Assembly (NCBI GenBank): GCA_002292015.1
Contig: DBBD01000163.1
Location: 1-5,882 of the forward strand
Length of the DNA: 5,882 nucleotides
Direction of reading: 5' to 3'
DNA from: Firmicutes bacterium UBA993
GTDB taxonomy: Bacteria > Bacillota > Dethiobacteria > DTU022
Shown: positions 1 to 5,858 of the stretch, one piece after another
Numbering within the stretch: position 1 is the first letter of the stretch
How the letters are laid out: every line of letters begins with the position of its first letter
Notes under the pieces: generated by a model
Told to the model about the DNA's origin: nothing
The model's database searches: none
Seen by the model: only the letters and a program-made list of their open reading frames with translations
Position numbers and translations under genes: made by a program

Positions 1-201
1 ATTCAGGAAGCCCTAAATAGGGCCATTAATATTCATGGTTTTAGAGAAAAGCAATTCCATGGTGTGTAAGTGGCGGCATCGGATCATGGCAAAAAGTTAA
101 AATAGTTTTTCCTGGGGGGAAGTCGGACTGCGAGGTAAAGCGGAAGCAACTTCGATGGTATTTTTTTGCCCTGCAGGTCACCGGTTGAAAAACGGAATTC
201 C
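1..201. other. non-coding region downstream of the ETF alpha gene
   Basis: No ORF with a convincing start and ribosome site is seen on either strand; the longest candidates are about 20-25 codons. The stretch contains short palindromes (CCTGCAGG at 170-177, GGAATTCC at 194-201), a G6 run near 115-120 and a T7 run at 161-167, but no strong terminator directly after the ETF alpha stop. The next gene must lie outside the window. Confidence 0.5.
10..23 (-). terminator. possible weak terminator of the cluster
   Basis: A perfect GC-rich dyad, GCCCT-AAAT-AGGGC on the plus strand. On the minus strand it is followed by TTCCTGAAT at the window edge, so the T-tract is short and interrupted. It lies about 180 bases past the ETF alpha stop. 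The stem is typical of small bacterial terminators, but the tail is poor, so the call is tentative. Confidence 0.25.
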
Positions 202-1194
202 TTATCCAGACCATTTAACTGTTTTGTCTTTTTCAATCAACCGGGTCAGCTCAGTGAGTATTGCTTTGTAATCATCGATCACGGCAAGATCCGCGTTTTT
301 AACAATGGCAGCCTGGGGATCGATGTTCAAGGCTATAATATGCTTACTTCTCTCGATGCCGCTGAAAAAAGCCGGCGAACCTGATACCGCTAAGGCTAGG
401 CATACCTCAGGACTGATTATTGCCCCGGAGACCCCGATCAGCTTGGCTAGGGGAGCCCAGCCGTTCATCGCTACCGGGCGGCTTACGCCCAGCGCAGCGC
501 CCAAATAGCTTGCGATTTGCTGCAGCTTCATGTAATTCACTTTGCTATTTATCCCGCGGCCACCGGCCACCACAAATCTGGCTTCTTCCAGTTCACCTAA
601 GCTTTCAGCAGTTTCTACCAATCGTTCCATTAGGTGGGCCGGTAGAGGTTCATCTGTGCAGTCAGATTTATTAACATTCCGCTTTTCGCTTGCCTGGTTG
701 TTCCCCCTGCCCGAAATACTTCTAGCTAGCGAAAGGCAAAATGGTCTTTTCCTTAGTTTAAATGTACCTTGAAGGTGACCATTGTATACTGGCTTAGCAC
801 AGATAATATGATCACTTTCAAGCCGCAAATTTTCCACCCCAACCAGCGAGCTGCCGCCCAGCCGCCCGGCAAACCTTACGGCAAGTTCGCTGCCGGCGTA
901 ATCTCCTGGAAACAGGTAAAGTTCGGCCGGGTTGCTGCTCTCCAACTCAGCGAGCAATAAAAGAACTGTTTCAGCCTCGTACTCAGCGATCTTGACCAGG
1001 TGCAGGAGGGTTGTCGGGGTTTCTTTTATAAGCGGTTGCATCAAGGCCGGGTTGTTATAGAAAACTATGGTTTGCGCCTCAGTATCCAGGGCGGCCGTAT
1101 CAGCCAAGAAAGCATTGACAGCACGGCACTGGCTCGAAAAACCGGGCGAGCAGCCGTTTAAGACCACCTTATATCTCACAGATCTGCCAACCAT
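202..1194 (-). CDS. ygcQ: electron transfer flavoprotein alpha subunit, divergent, YgcQ-like
   Basis: Large ETF subunit, 330 residues, with an N-terminal ETF-fold domain (about 8-155), a polar linker (about 158-185) and the C-terminal FAD-binding domain (about 205-322). The last is recognisable from VVAGGRGINS (208-217), LGAALGVSRP (231-240), GVSGAIISPE (254-263), AVSGSPAFFSGI (269-280) and KHIIALNIDPQA (284-295). The core flavin motifs deviate: the common QTGK is VSGA (255-258), and the common QH pair is AF (275-276). The conserved Arg before the flavin strand (R239) is kept. Start choice is uncertain: ATG at 1194 has AAAAGG with no spacer, while GTG at 1179 would give the familiar GTGA four-base overlap with the beta stop. 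Either way the two ETF genes overlap, which favours coupled synthesis of equal amounts. It is the last gene of the cluster. Family call is firm; function as the ETF partner of the oxidase is inferred from context. Confidence 0.88.
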   Translation of the reverse strand: MVGRSVRYKVVLNGCSPGFSSQCRAVNAFLADTAALDTEAQTIVFYNNPALMQPLIKETPTTLLHLVKIAEYEAETVLLLLAELESSNPAELYLFPGDYAGSELAVRFAGRLGGSSLVGVENLRLESDHIICAKPVYNGHLQGTFKLRKRPFCLSLARSISGRGNNQASEKRNVNKSDCTDEPLPAHLMERLVETAESLGELEEARFVVAGGRGINSKVNYMKLQQIASYLGAALGVSRPVAMNGWAPLAKLIGVSGAIISPEVCLALAVSGSPAFFSGIERSKHIIALNIDPQAAIVKNADLAVIDDYKAILTELTRLIEKDKTVKWSG

Positions 1195-1997
1195 CCTTTT
1201 AAGTAGGAATGATAAAGGATCCCGGCTTTTTCAGCCGCATTTTTGCCCTCAATTATTGTACCTGCCCTTTTCCGGTTGACTATTTTGAGGTCAAGCAGTT
1301 CGACACCTGAAATCAAGGGTAAAAAGGGTGAAAATAGTCTGAGTTCTGCTGTGTCAAGCGTTTTAACCGGCTGTGCTGCCTGTTCTTTGATGGCCTTAAG
1401 GGTTGGCACACGAAGATAGGAAAAAGGAGCATTACCGACAGCGAGCAGGCAGGGAGGTTTAACTTTGCGGGTTATAACCCCTTCATCGGCAATTGATGTC
1501 ACTTGATAGATGCCGGCAGTATCTATTTCCACAGCGGTAACCTGGTTGATGCAGGGCCATTTTAGTAGTTCGGCTGTCAGCAGCGGTGTTTTGGCGTTGT
1601 CTCCCACACTGTTTTGCCGGCCCATCATAACCAGATCAATACTATTTGTGTTGTGAATATAAGTTGCGATCAAGGTAGCAACTTTTTCCGGATCGAAGCT
1701 AAGCTCTTCTTCGCTTTCGATCCGCACTGCCTCTTGGTAGCCGAGCGCACGTAATTTTTTTAGGGCTAGGTTTGCCCATCCACCTGCTATAGTCAGTGCC
1801 TGGAGGGTTACCGCTACACCGACACCCCTGGCCTGTTCGCTTAATTTTAAAGCCAGCTCAAGGGCGCTTTCATCGTAAGGGTTGATTATCTTGTTAACAA
1901 ACCTGGTCTCAACCCGAGCGCAGTTGTCGATCATCCAGTCGTCTATGGATAGCCGATCAAGATCGGGTACAATTTTGAAGCAAACAAGAACATTCAT
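1176..1997 (-). CDS. ygcR: electron transfer flavoprotein beta subunit, YgcR-like
   Basis: Small subunit of the heterodimeric ETF, 273 residues against the usual 255-265. Family landmarks are INPYDESALELAL (38-50), MGRQNSVGDNAKTP (125-138) at the nucleotide (AMP or second FAD) site, and DEG (171-173) with KPPCLLAVG (180-188), corresponding to the ETF-beta signature. VPTLKAIKE (197-205) fits the recognition-loop region that docks onto partner dehydrogenases. In the signature the usual Arg/Lys ahead of the acidic run is Ser/Ile (TSIADEG), so it would match the classic pattern poorly. The ATG has GAGG eight bases upstream, and that GAGG overlaps the stop codon of the oxidase, so translation is probably coupled. 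The 3' end overlaps the alpha gene. It should form a soluble dimer with the alpha subunit that accepts electrons from the oxidase. Whether it holds AMP (plain electron carrier) or FAD (bifurcating type) is not settled by inspection. Confidence 0.9.
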   Translation of the reverse strand: MNVLVCFKIVPDLDRLSIDDWMIDNCARVETRFVNKIINPYDESALELALKLSEQARGVGVAVTLQALTIAGGWANLALKKLRALGYQEAVRIESEEELSFDPEKVATLIATYIHNTNSIDLVMMGRQNSVGDNAKTPLLTAELLKWPCINQVTAVEIDTAGIYQVTSIADEGVITRKVKPPCLLAVGNAPFSYLRVPTLKAIKEQAAQPVKTLDTAELRLFSPFLPLISGVELLDLKIVNRKRAGTIIEGKNAAEKAGILYHSYLKGWLADL

Positions 1998-2005
1998 AAA
2001 AAAGG

Positions 2006-2009
2006 CCTC
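2006..2009 (-). promoter_or_regulatory. ribosome binding site of the ETF beta gene, overlapping the oxidase stop
   Basis: The minus strand reads TGAGG, in which the TGA is the oxidase stop and GAGG is the likely Shine-Dalgarno for the ATG eight bases downstream. This points to translational coupling between the dehydrogenase and its ETF. Confidence 0.6.
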
Positions 2010-3450
2010 ATCTTTTGGGGTAGATAGTTCCCTGGTTCATAATCCCTTCCGGATCATAAGCTTTTTTCAAGGTTTCAAGAATATAGTATGATGACCCATA
2101 CTCATCCCTGATCCAGGGAGTTCTATGCTTGCCGACCCCGTGGTGGTGGCACATCGAACCTCCGGCTTTAATTGTTTCTTCAACAATAATTTTTTTAAGC
2201 GGCCAGTGATATTTGATGATTTCCTCCTCCGGCTTGCAATCGACCACGTTATAGTAATGAACAAAATAGAGGTTGGTCCCGTTGATATAGCTGTGCGAAG
2301 AGTGACCTCCTACCAGGGTCATATCGGGTATTTCGTTGCGGATCCTTTCAATACAGGTTTCGTAAATCTGGTTGATCTTATCCCAGTTGGCCGAAATCTC
2401 AGTGGTGTTGCCGATGTTTTTTGTTTCAACTATTTCGGCCCGCTCCCTTGCTACATCGGTTGCATCCCAGTTCAAGTGATCAAACCAGGTTTTTAGATAG
2501 CGAGTGTCAACCTTGACGCATTCAGAATGTTTGCCGGCGATTGATTCAATTGCTTCTGCGGTTGCGTCAGCGATCGACTTGGGCCCTTCAGCCATAAAAA
2601 TCAGTACGCACTTGTTGTATGCAAAGTGTGAGAAATGGTAAGCGCCGTCTTCTTGATCGTAAAGGCGGGCAACAGAGGGTCTGTATCCTTCCACCATGAC
2701 TTCACGAAGAATTTCAAAGCCTGTTTTCATGTTATCGAGGGTATAGCCTAAAAGAATATTGTTTTCCGGCAAGTATTTAAAGATTTTGACGGTTACCTCG
2801 GTAATGAAACAAAGAGCTCCTTCATTGCCGATAATAATATGCCTGATATCCGGACCGGCTGCACGGCGGGGAACATTCTTAATCCTGGTGATTTTTCCGT
2901 TCGGGAAGACTGCTTCCAATCCGACTACCATGTCTTCGATGCCGCCATAAAGAGTAGAAAACTGGCCGATGCTGCGTGTGGCAACCAGCCCGCCGAGCTG
3001 GGCCAGTGGTTTGGATTGGGGCGAATGGCCCGTGGTATATCCCGCCTCCCGCAGGCGGTCTTCCAAATCCTGGAGGGAAGTGCCGCATTGGCAGGTAGCC
3101 TGCATATTGTAGGGGTCAATTTTTATTATCTTATTCATTGATGATCCATCAAGAACAACTGAGTTTTCCACCACAGTTTCCAGGCCGCCTTCGGTGGCGG
3201 TATGGCCGGTGCGGGGAACAATGTTGATGCAATGCTCATTGGCGAACCCAAGCACTGCTGAAACATCGTTGGTGTTGCGCACATAAACAACAGCTACCGG
3301 CAGCGGCTGGGTAAAAACCCCATGCAGCTCTTCAAAGCGTCTGAAGCGATCAATGCTACTTTCCTTTAACACTGCTTCTTCGGTAACAACCTGGTCGGTG
3401 CCAACTATCTTTACTAATGCGTCTGTTATCTGCTCTCTGGTCAATGGCAT
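2008..3450 (-). CDS. ygcU: FAD-linked oxidase/dehydrogenase, YgcU-like (GlcD / alkyl-DHAP synthase superfamily)
   Basis: Flavoenzyme of 480 residues with an N-terminal PCMH-type FAD-binding domain (about 45-225) and a C-terminal FAD-oxidase cap (about 230-478). The FAD pyrophosphate loop is VPRTGHTATEGG (78-89). GGLVATRSIGQFSTLYG (153-169) and IIIGNEGALCFITEVTV (205-221) complete the site. The C-terminus carries HSSHSYINGTNLYF (383-396), the His triplet in HHHGVGKHR (435-443) and the family ending DPEGIMNQG (466-474). The His triplet followed by GVGK is known from alkyl-dihydroxyacetonephosphate synthase, where it lies at the active site; bacterial relatives with this loop are mostly uncharacterised. 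No signal peptide or membrane segment is seen, so it is probably cytosolic. The ATG has AAAGGAG nine bases upstream. It is followed after 10 bases by the ETF genes, so it probably oxidises a hydroxy compound, perhaps a phosphate ester made by the kinase, with ETF as electron acceptor. Lactate or glycolate oxidation is a less likely alternative. Confidence 0.92.
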   Translation of the reverse strand: MPLTREQITDALVKIVGTDQVVTEEAVLKESSIDRFRRFEELHGVFTQPLPVAVVYVRNTNDVSAVLGFANEHCINIVPRTGHTATEGGLETVVENSVVLDGSSMNKIIKIDPYNMQATCQCGTSLQDLEDRLREAGYTTGHSPQSKPLAQLGGLVATRSIGQFSTLYGGIEDMVVGLEAVFPNGKITRIKNVPRRAAGPDIRHIIIGNEGALCFITEVTVKIFKYLPENNILLGYTLDNMKTGFEILREVMVEGYRPSVARLYDQEDGAYHFSHFAYNKCVLIFMAEGPKSIADATAEAIESIAGKHSECVKVDTRYLKTWFDHLNWDATDVARERAEIVETKNIGNTTEISANWDKINQIYETCIERIRNEIPDMTLVGGHSSHSYINGTNLYFVHYYNVVDCKPEEEIIKYHWPLKKIIVEETIKAGGSMCHHHGVGKHRTPWIRDEYGSSYYILETLKKAYDPEGIMNQGTIYPKR

Positions 3451-3459
3451 GATACTCTG

Positions 3460-3466
3460 CTCCTTT
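3460..3466 (-). promoter_or_regulatory. ribosome binding site of the FAD oxidase gene
   Basis: AAAGGAG on the minus strand, nine bases before the ATG at 3450, starting just downstream of the kinase stop codon (TAG, 3469-3471). It supports the ATG at 3450. Confidence 0.8.
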
Positions 3467-3468
3467 GC

Positions 3469-4902
3469 CTATTTAAAAATGGGAAAAGATTTTTTTAAGA
3501 TTTCATCGGTATAGCAGGTGATGTGTTGGTAGACATCCTCATTCATCTTTTCGTAGAGCCTGTGGTGATCAAAGTTGGGTTGAAAAACATCCCTGAATTT
3601 TACCATTTTTTCTATTGCCGTTATGTAACTGTCATAAACCCCTGTTGCCAGGGCAGCACAGATCGCCGAACCCAAACCGGCAGCGCTGTTGACAACATTG
3701 CGCGAGGCCGGTAAACCGAAAACATCGGCAAAGATCTGCACGAAGAGAGTGCTGTTGGAACCTCCGCCGGAAATGATCAGGTTTTCCAGCTTAAGAGCCA
3801 GCTCTTTGCACATCGCGTCGGCATGATTTTTTATGGTCAGCGCAATTCCTTCCAAAATAGACCGGTATATATGGGCTCCGCCGTGGCGGCCGTCAAAACC
3901 GATCATGATCCCTTTGCGATACGGTATATCGGGGCGGGCCAGCCAGTCAAGCACTGTCATTAAGCCGTCGGAGCCGGCGGGCACCTTTTCGCTCAGGCAG
4001 TTCAGGTAATCTTCCGTGGAAAGGCCTCTTGCCTTTGCTTTCCTGGATGCCTCATCACCCAGCAGTTCACGCACCCAGCTGACAGTCCACATCCCCCTGC
4101 GAATGCCGCCGCTCTCATAGAGGTATTGCCCGGGGACTGAAGCTAAATTAGTAAAAAAAGTCTGGGCATCACTGATATTTTTCTGGCCGTGGACCATTGA
4201 GGTAATATAAGTGCCGAGGGATATTAACGCGGTGTTGCCCGGTAGCAGACCGGCACCTAAAGCTTCCACCGCCTTGTCGTTGGCCGTGCTGACAATCGGT
4301 ATACCGGCAGGCATCCCGGTAAGTTTTGCTGCTTGTTCAGTTAAATAACCGGCGACAGTTCCCGGCAACTGCAAGTTGAAAAGCATTTCACGTGGAATAT
4401 TAAACTTTTGGAAGTATACAGAATCTTTACTCCAGTCCCAGGTGTCCTTATCGATTGGCCACTGGCCTTCGTAATTGGCTGCCGTATCATTGTTGACACC
4501 GGTCAGGCGCTGGGTAATGTAACCTGTAGTGGTTGTCACATAACGGACTTCAGGATTTTCGTGCTCGTATGGTCTGGCCAGGCGTTGATCCATCCAGCTG
4601 ATCACCGGCGAGGCCAACGAGCCGTCTGCTTTTAGTAAAACCCGACAGCAGCGGATGGTACACACTCCGATTCCGACTATGTCCTCTTTCCGCCCGGGAA
4701 ACTTAGTCATTGCCTGCCTAGCTGCGATGATCAGAGTATCCCAGAGATCATCATCGGGGTGTTCAACTACACCCGGGGCAGGCAGGTTCATTGGACGCAG
4801 ATCTTTTTTGCCCTCACAGATTACATTGCCTTCAAGATCAAAAATAACCACCTTTGAACTTTGGGTGCCGCCATCGATGCCAATCAAATATTTTTTGTTC
4901 AC
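3469..4902 (-). CDS. ygcE: FGGY-family carbohydrate kinase, YgcE-like
   Basis: ATP-dependent sugar or polyol kinase of the FGGY (xylulokinase/glycerol kinase) family; 477 residues, close to the usual 480-500. The N-terminal phosphate-binding motif is DGGTQSSK (10-17). ISWMDQR (101-107) is the usual substrate-side segment. D209 in TANDK fits the catalytic base. SLGT (228-231) is the second phosphate motif, and SGGGSNSTLF (378-387) with the following helix is the adenosine site of the C-terminal domain. Both actin-like lobes are complete. Overall wording matches E. coli YgcE, itself of unknown substrate. The start is GTG: an in-frame TGA lies four codons upstream, and the family begins at this MNKKYLIGIDGG segment. 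Its ribosome site is poor, with AAAGG about 15 bases away and a small hairpin between. It ends 18 bases before the oxidase start. By context it phosphorylates the substrate or product of the SDR. Substrate identity is unresolved. Confidence 0.93.
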   Translation of the reverse strand: MNKKYLIGIDGGTQSSKVVIFDLEGNVICEGKKDLRPMNLPAPGVVEHPDDDLWDTLIIAARQAMTKFPGRKEDIVGIGVCTIRCCRVLLKADGSLASPVISWMDQRLARPYEHENPEVRYVTTTTGYITQRLTGVNNDTAANYEGQWPIDKDTWDWSKDSVYFQKFNIPREMLFNLQLPGTVAGYLTEQAAKLTGMPAGIPIVSTANDKAVEALGAGLLPGNTALISLGTYITSMVHGQKNISDAQTFFTNLASVPGQYLYESGGIRRGMWTVSWVRELLGDEASRKAKARGLSTEDYLNCLSEKVPAGSDGLMTVLDWLARPDIPYRKGIMIGFDGRHGGAHIYRSILEGIALTIKNHADAMCKELALKLENLIISGGGSNSTLFVQIFADVFGLPASRNVVNSAAGLGSAICAALATGVYDSYITAIEKMVKFRDVFQPNFDHHRLYEKMNEDVYQHITCYTDEILKKSFPIFK

Positions 4903-4922
4903 AGGCTGAAATCACTGCCTTT
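4903..4922 (-). promoter_or_regulatory. weak, structured translation start region of the kinase
   Basis: On the minus strand AAAGG is followed by a possible small hairpin: arms AGGC and GCCT, one extra C-G pair and a six-base loop. The hairpin ends directly at the GTG start. The only Shine-Dalgarno-like bases are about 15 bases from the start and partly within the stem, so initiation may be weak or coupled to translation of the preceding SDR gene. Structure judged by eye only. Confidence 0.35.
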
Positions 4923-4944
4923 CAAGTGATTAATGCGCGCTTGC

Positions 4945-5724
4945 TTATCGGACTAGGTAACCACCGTCTACTACAAGGATATGGCCGTTGACATAATCAG
5001 ATGCTTTGCTGGCCAGGAAAACTGTTACACCCATCAAATCGAGCGGTTCGCCCCAACGATTAGCTGGTATATGATCGACAACCCGTTTGTTTCGTTCAGG
5101 ATCCTTTTGAGTGTCCTGCGTTAATTCAGTGGCAAAATAGCCGGGAGCAATGCCGTTTACCTGAATATTATATTGTGCCAGCTCATCGCAGTAGGCTTTG
5201 GTAAATCCGGCCAAACCATGTTTGGTGGCGGCATATGCCGGCGACCATTGTCCGCCGAGAAATGAGTACAAGGAACAGATATTTATAATCTTACCGTAGC
5301 GCTGTGGGATCATAATTTTCGCTGCCTGGTAGCTAAGCTCAAAAGCAGCGGTAAGGTTAATGGCGATCATTTCATCCCACTCCTCACGGCCGAAATCAAG
5401 CACATTTTGCACGTTTTTACATAGGCCGGCACTATTGACTAAAATATCAAGCGAACCGAAACGGTCCACACAGCCTTTGATAATATTAACGGCCGCTCCT
5501 GGTCCGGTTATATCGCTGTGTACCAGTTCGACTTCCACGTCTTCTTTTTCAATCAATTGTCTTGTCGTGCCATCATCTTCCCTGATCGTCGGGATAAAAA
5601 TATTGGCTCCGGCTTTGGCCAAGGCCAACGCAAAGGTGCGGCCAAGCCCGGTATTTCCACCGGTAACTACGGCATTTTTACCCTCAAGCGAAAAGAGGTC
5701 AATTGCAAAATCCTTAATGCCCAT
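4945..5724 (-). CDS. ygcW: SDR-family NAD(P)-dependent oxidoreductase, KduD/YgcW-like
   Basis: Cytoplasmic short-chain dehydrogenase of 259 residues, the usual length for classical SDRs, predicted to interconvert a hydroxyl and a ketone on a sugar, polyol or sugar acid. Visible motifs are the Rossmann glycine motif TGGNTGLG (21-28), an acidic residue after beta-3 (D71), NSAG (97-100, a variant of NNAG), and the catalytic set N123, S151, Y164 and K168 with the classical YxxxK spacing. The C-terminal part (IPANRWGEP, ASDYVNGH, VVDGGYLVR) is typical of the 2-deoxy-gluconate 3-dehydrogenase (KduD) group, and the whole protein closely resembles E. coli YgcW as I recall it. The end of beta-2 (IFIPT, 42-46) lacks an obvious Asp or basic pair, so NAD versus NADP preference is unclear. 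The ATG has a strong GGAGGA six bases upstream. It is the first gene of the cluster, 42 bases before the kinase. Family is certain; substrate is unknown. Confidence 0.93.
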   Translation of the reverse strand: MGIKDFAIDLFSLEGKNAVVTGGNTGLGRTFALALAKAGANIFIPTIREDDGTTRQLIEKEDVEVELVHSDITGPGAAVNIIKGCVDRFGSLDILVNSAGLCKNVQNVLDFGREEWDEMIAINLTAAFELSYQAAKIMIPQRYGKIINICSLYSFLGGQWSPAYAATKHGLAGFTKAYCDELAQYNIQVNGIAPGYFATELTQDTQKDPERNKRVVDHIPANRWGEPLDLMGVTVFLASKASDYVNGHILVVDGGYLVR

Positions 5725-5730
5725 CGTTGT

Positions 5731-5736
5731 TCCTCC
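5731..5736 (-). promoter_or_regulatory. ribosome binding site of the SDR gene
   Basis: On the minus strand GGAGGA lies six bases before the ATG at 5724. It is the strongest Shine-Dalgarno sequence in the cluster and fixes this start. Confidence 0.85.
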
Positions 5737-5741
5737 ATTTT

Positions 5742-5798
5742 AGTTTAAGTTAATATAGCTAACTACTTTCTCTGTAAAACTCAACTCAGTTATTAGTT
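5742..5798. repeat. cluster of AACT/AGTT half-sites in the promoter region
   Basis: Seven copies of the tetramer AGTT or its complement AACT occur within 57 bases. On the plus strand AGTT begins at 5742, 5748, 5788 and 5795, and AACT at 5761, 5778 and 5783. They form inverted repeats: AGTTA-7-TAACT (5748-5764) and AACT-1-AGTT (5783-5791), the latter nested in a larger near-symmetrical block (5778-5798). The block overlaps the candidate -10 and start point, so a regulator binding site is plausible. The regulator is not in the window. Confidence 0.4.
5752..5778 (-). promoter_or_regulatory. alternative promoter-like pair nearer the gene
   Basis: On the minus strand TTTACA (5778-5773) and TATATT (5757-5752) each match five of six consensus bases, but the spacer is only 15 bases, shorter than usual. 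It would leave a leader of roughly 20 bases. It competes with the upstream candidate and is less likely. Confidence 0.2.
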
Positions 5799-5818
5799 AC
5801 TATCGAATAGCCGGTCAA
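5790..5818 (-). promoter_or_regulatory. candidate sigma-70/sigma-A promoter for the cluster (first choice)
   Basis: On the minus strand TTGACC (5818-5813), five of six matches to the -35 consensus, is followed after 17 bases by TAATAA (5795-5790), a weak -10. Transcription would begin near 5783, downstream of the terminator-like hairpin and about 60 bases before the SDR gene. The -10 is embedded in repeated AACT motifs, consistent with a repressible promoter. By-eye prediction only. Confidence 0.35.
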
Positions 5819-5831
5819 ACCTTAAGCTCAG

Positions 5832-5858
5832 AAAAAAGGGAAGCGACACTTTCCCCTT
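5832..5858 (-). terminator. intrinsic-terminator-like hairpin upstream of the cluster
   Basis: Read on the minus strand: AAGGGGAA, an eight-base loop (AGTGTCGC), then TTCCCTTTTTT. The stem is eight pairs, one of them G-T, and runs straight into a T-tract. In the plus direction there is no T-tract after the stem, so it acts, if at all, on minus-strand transcription. It lies about 107 bases before the SDR start. It could end an upstream gene beyond the window, or be an attenuator in the leader of this cluster. Confidence 0.55.

Noticed and set aside
35..100. Small plus-strand ORF of 21 codons in the downstream region
   Set aside because: No Shine-Dalgarno site, no recognisable sequence and very short; chance is the simpler explanation.
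141..167. Plus-strand hairpin GAAG-CAA-CTTC followed after seven bases by a T7 run
   Set aside because: The stem is only four or five pairs, the loop is three bases and the T-tract is not adjacent; also there is no plus-strand gene to terminate.
68..170. Possible riboswitch or structured RNA in the purine-rich downstream stretch
   Set aside because: I compared it by eye with cobalamin, lysine, fluoride and molybdenum-cofactor motifs and found no consensus core; no gene lies downstream in a suitable position.
1998..2022. AAAAG...CTTTT plus T-run between the oxidase and ETF beta genes, resembling an internal terminator
   Set aside because: The stem is five pairs, nearly all A-T, and it overlaps coding sequence and the ETF beta ribosome site; too weak to terminate.
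2125..2496. Plus-strand ORF of 123 codons opposite the oxidase C-terminal half
   Set aside because: Antisense to conserved active-site sequence (HHHGVGK and HSSHSY regions); its composition follows from the opposite strand.
2839..3141. Plus-strand ORF of 100 codons opposite the FAD oxidase gene
   Set aside because: It lies wholly antisense to a strongly conserved coding region, shows no recognisable domain and has no ribosome site; it is a shadow frame.
5360..5743. Plus-strand ORF of 127 codons opposite the SDR N-terminal half
   Set aside because: It is antisense to the Rossmann fold and would read through the SDR ribosome site; the protein is low-complexity Ser/Thr/Pro-rich with no family features.
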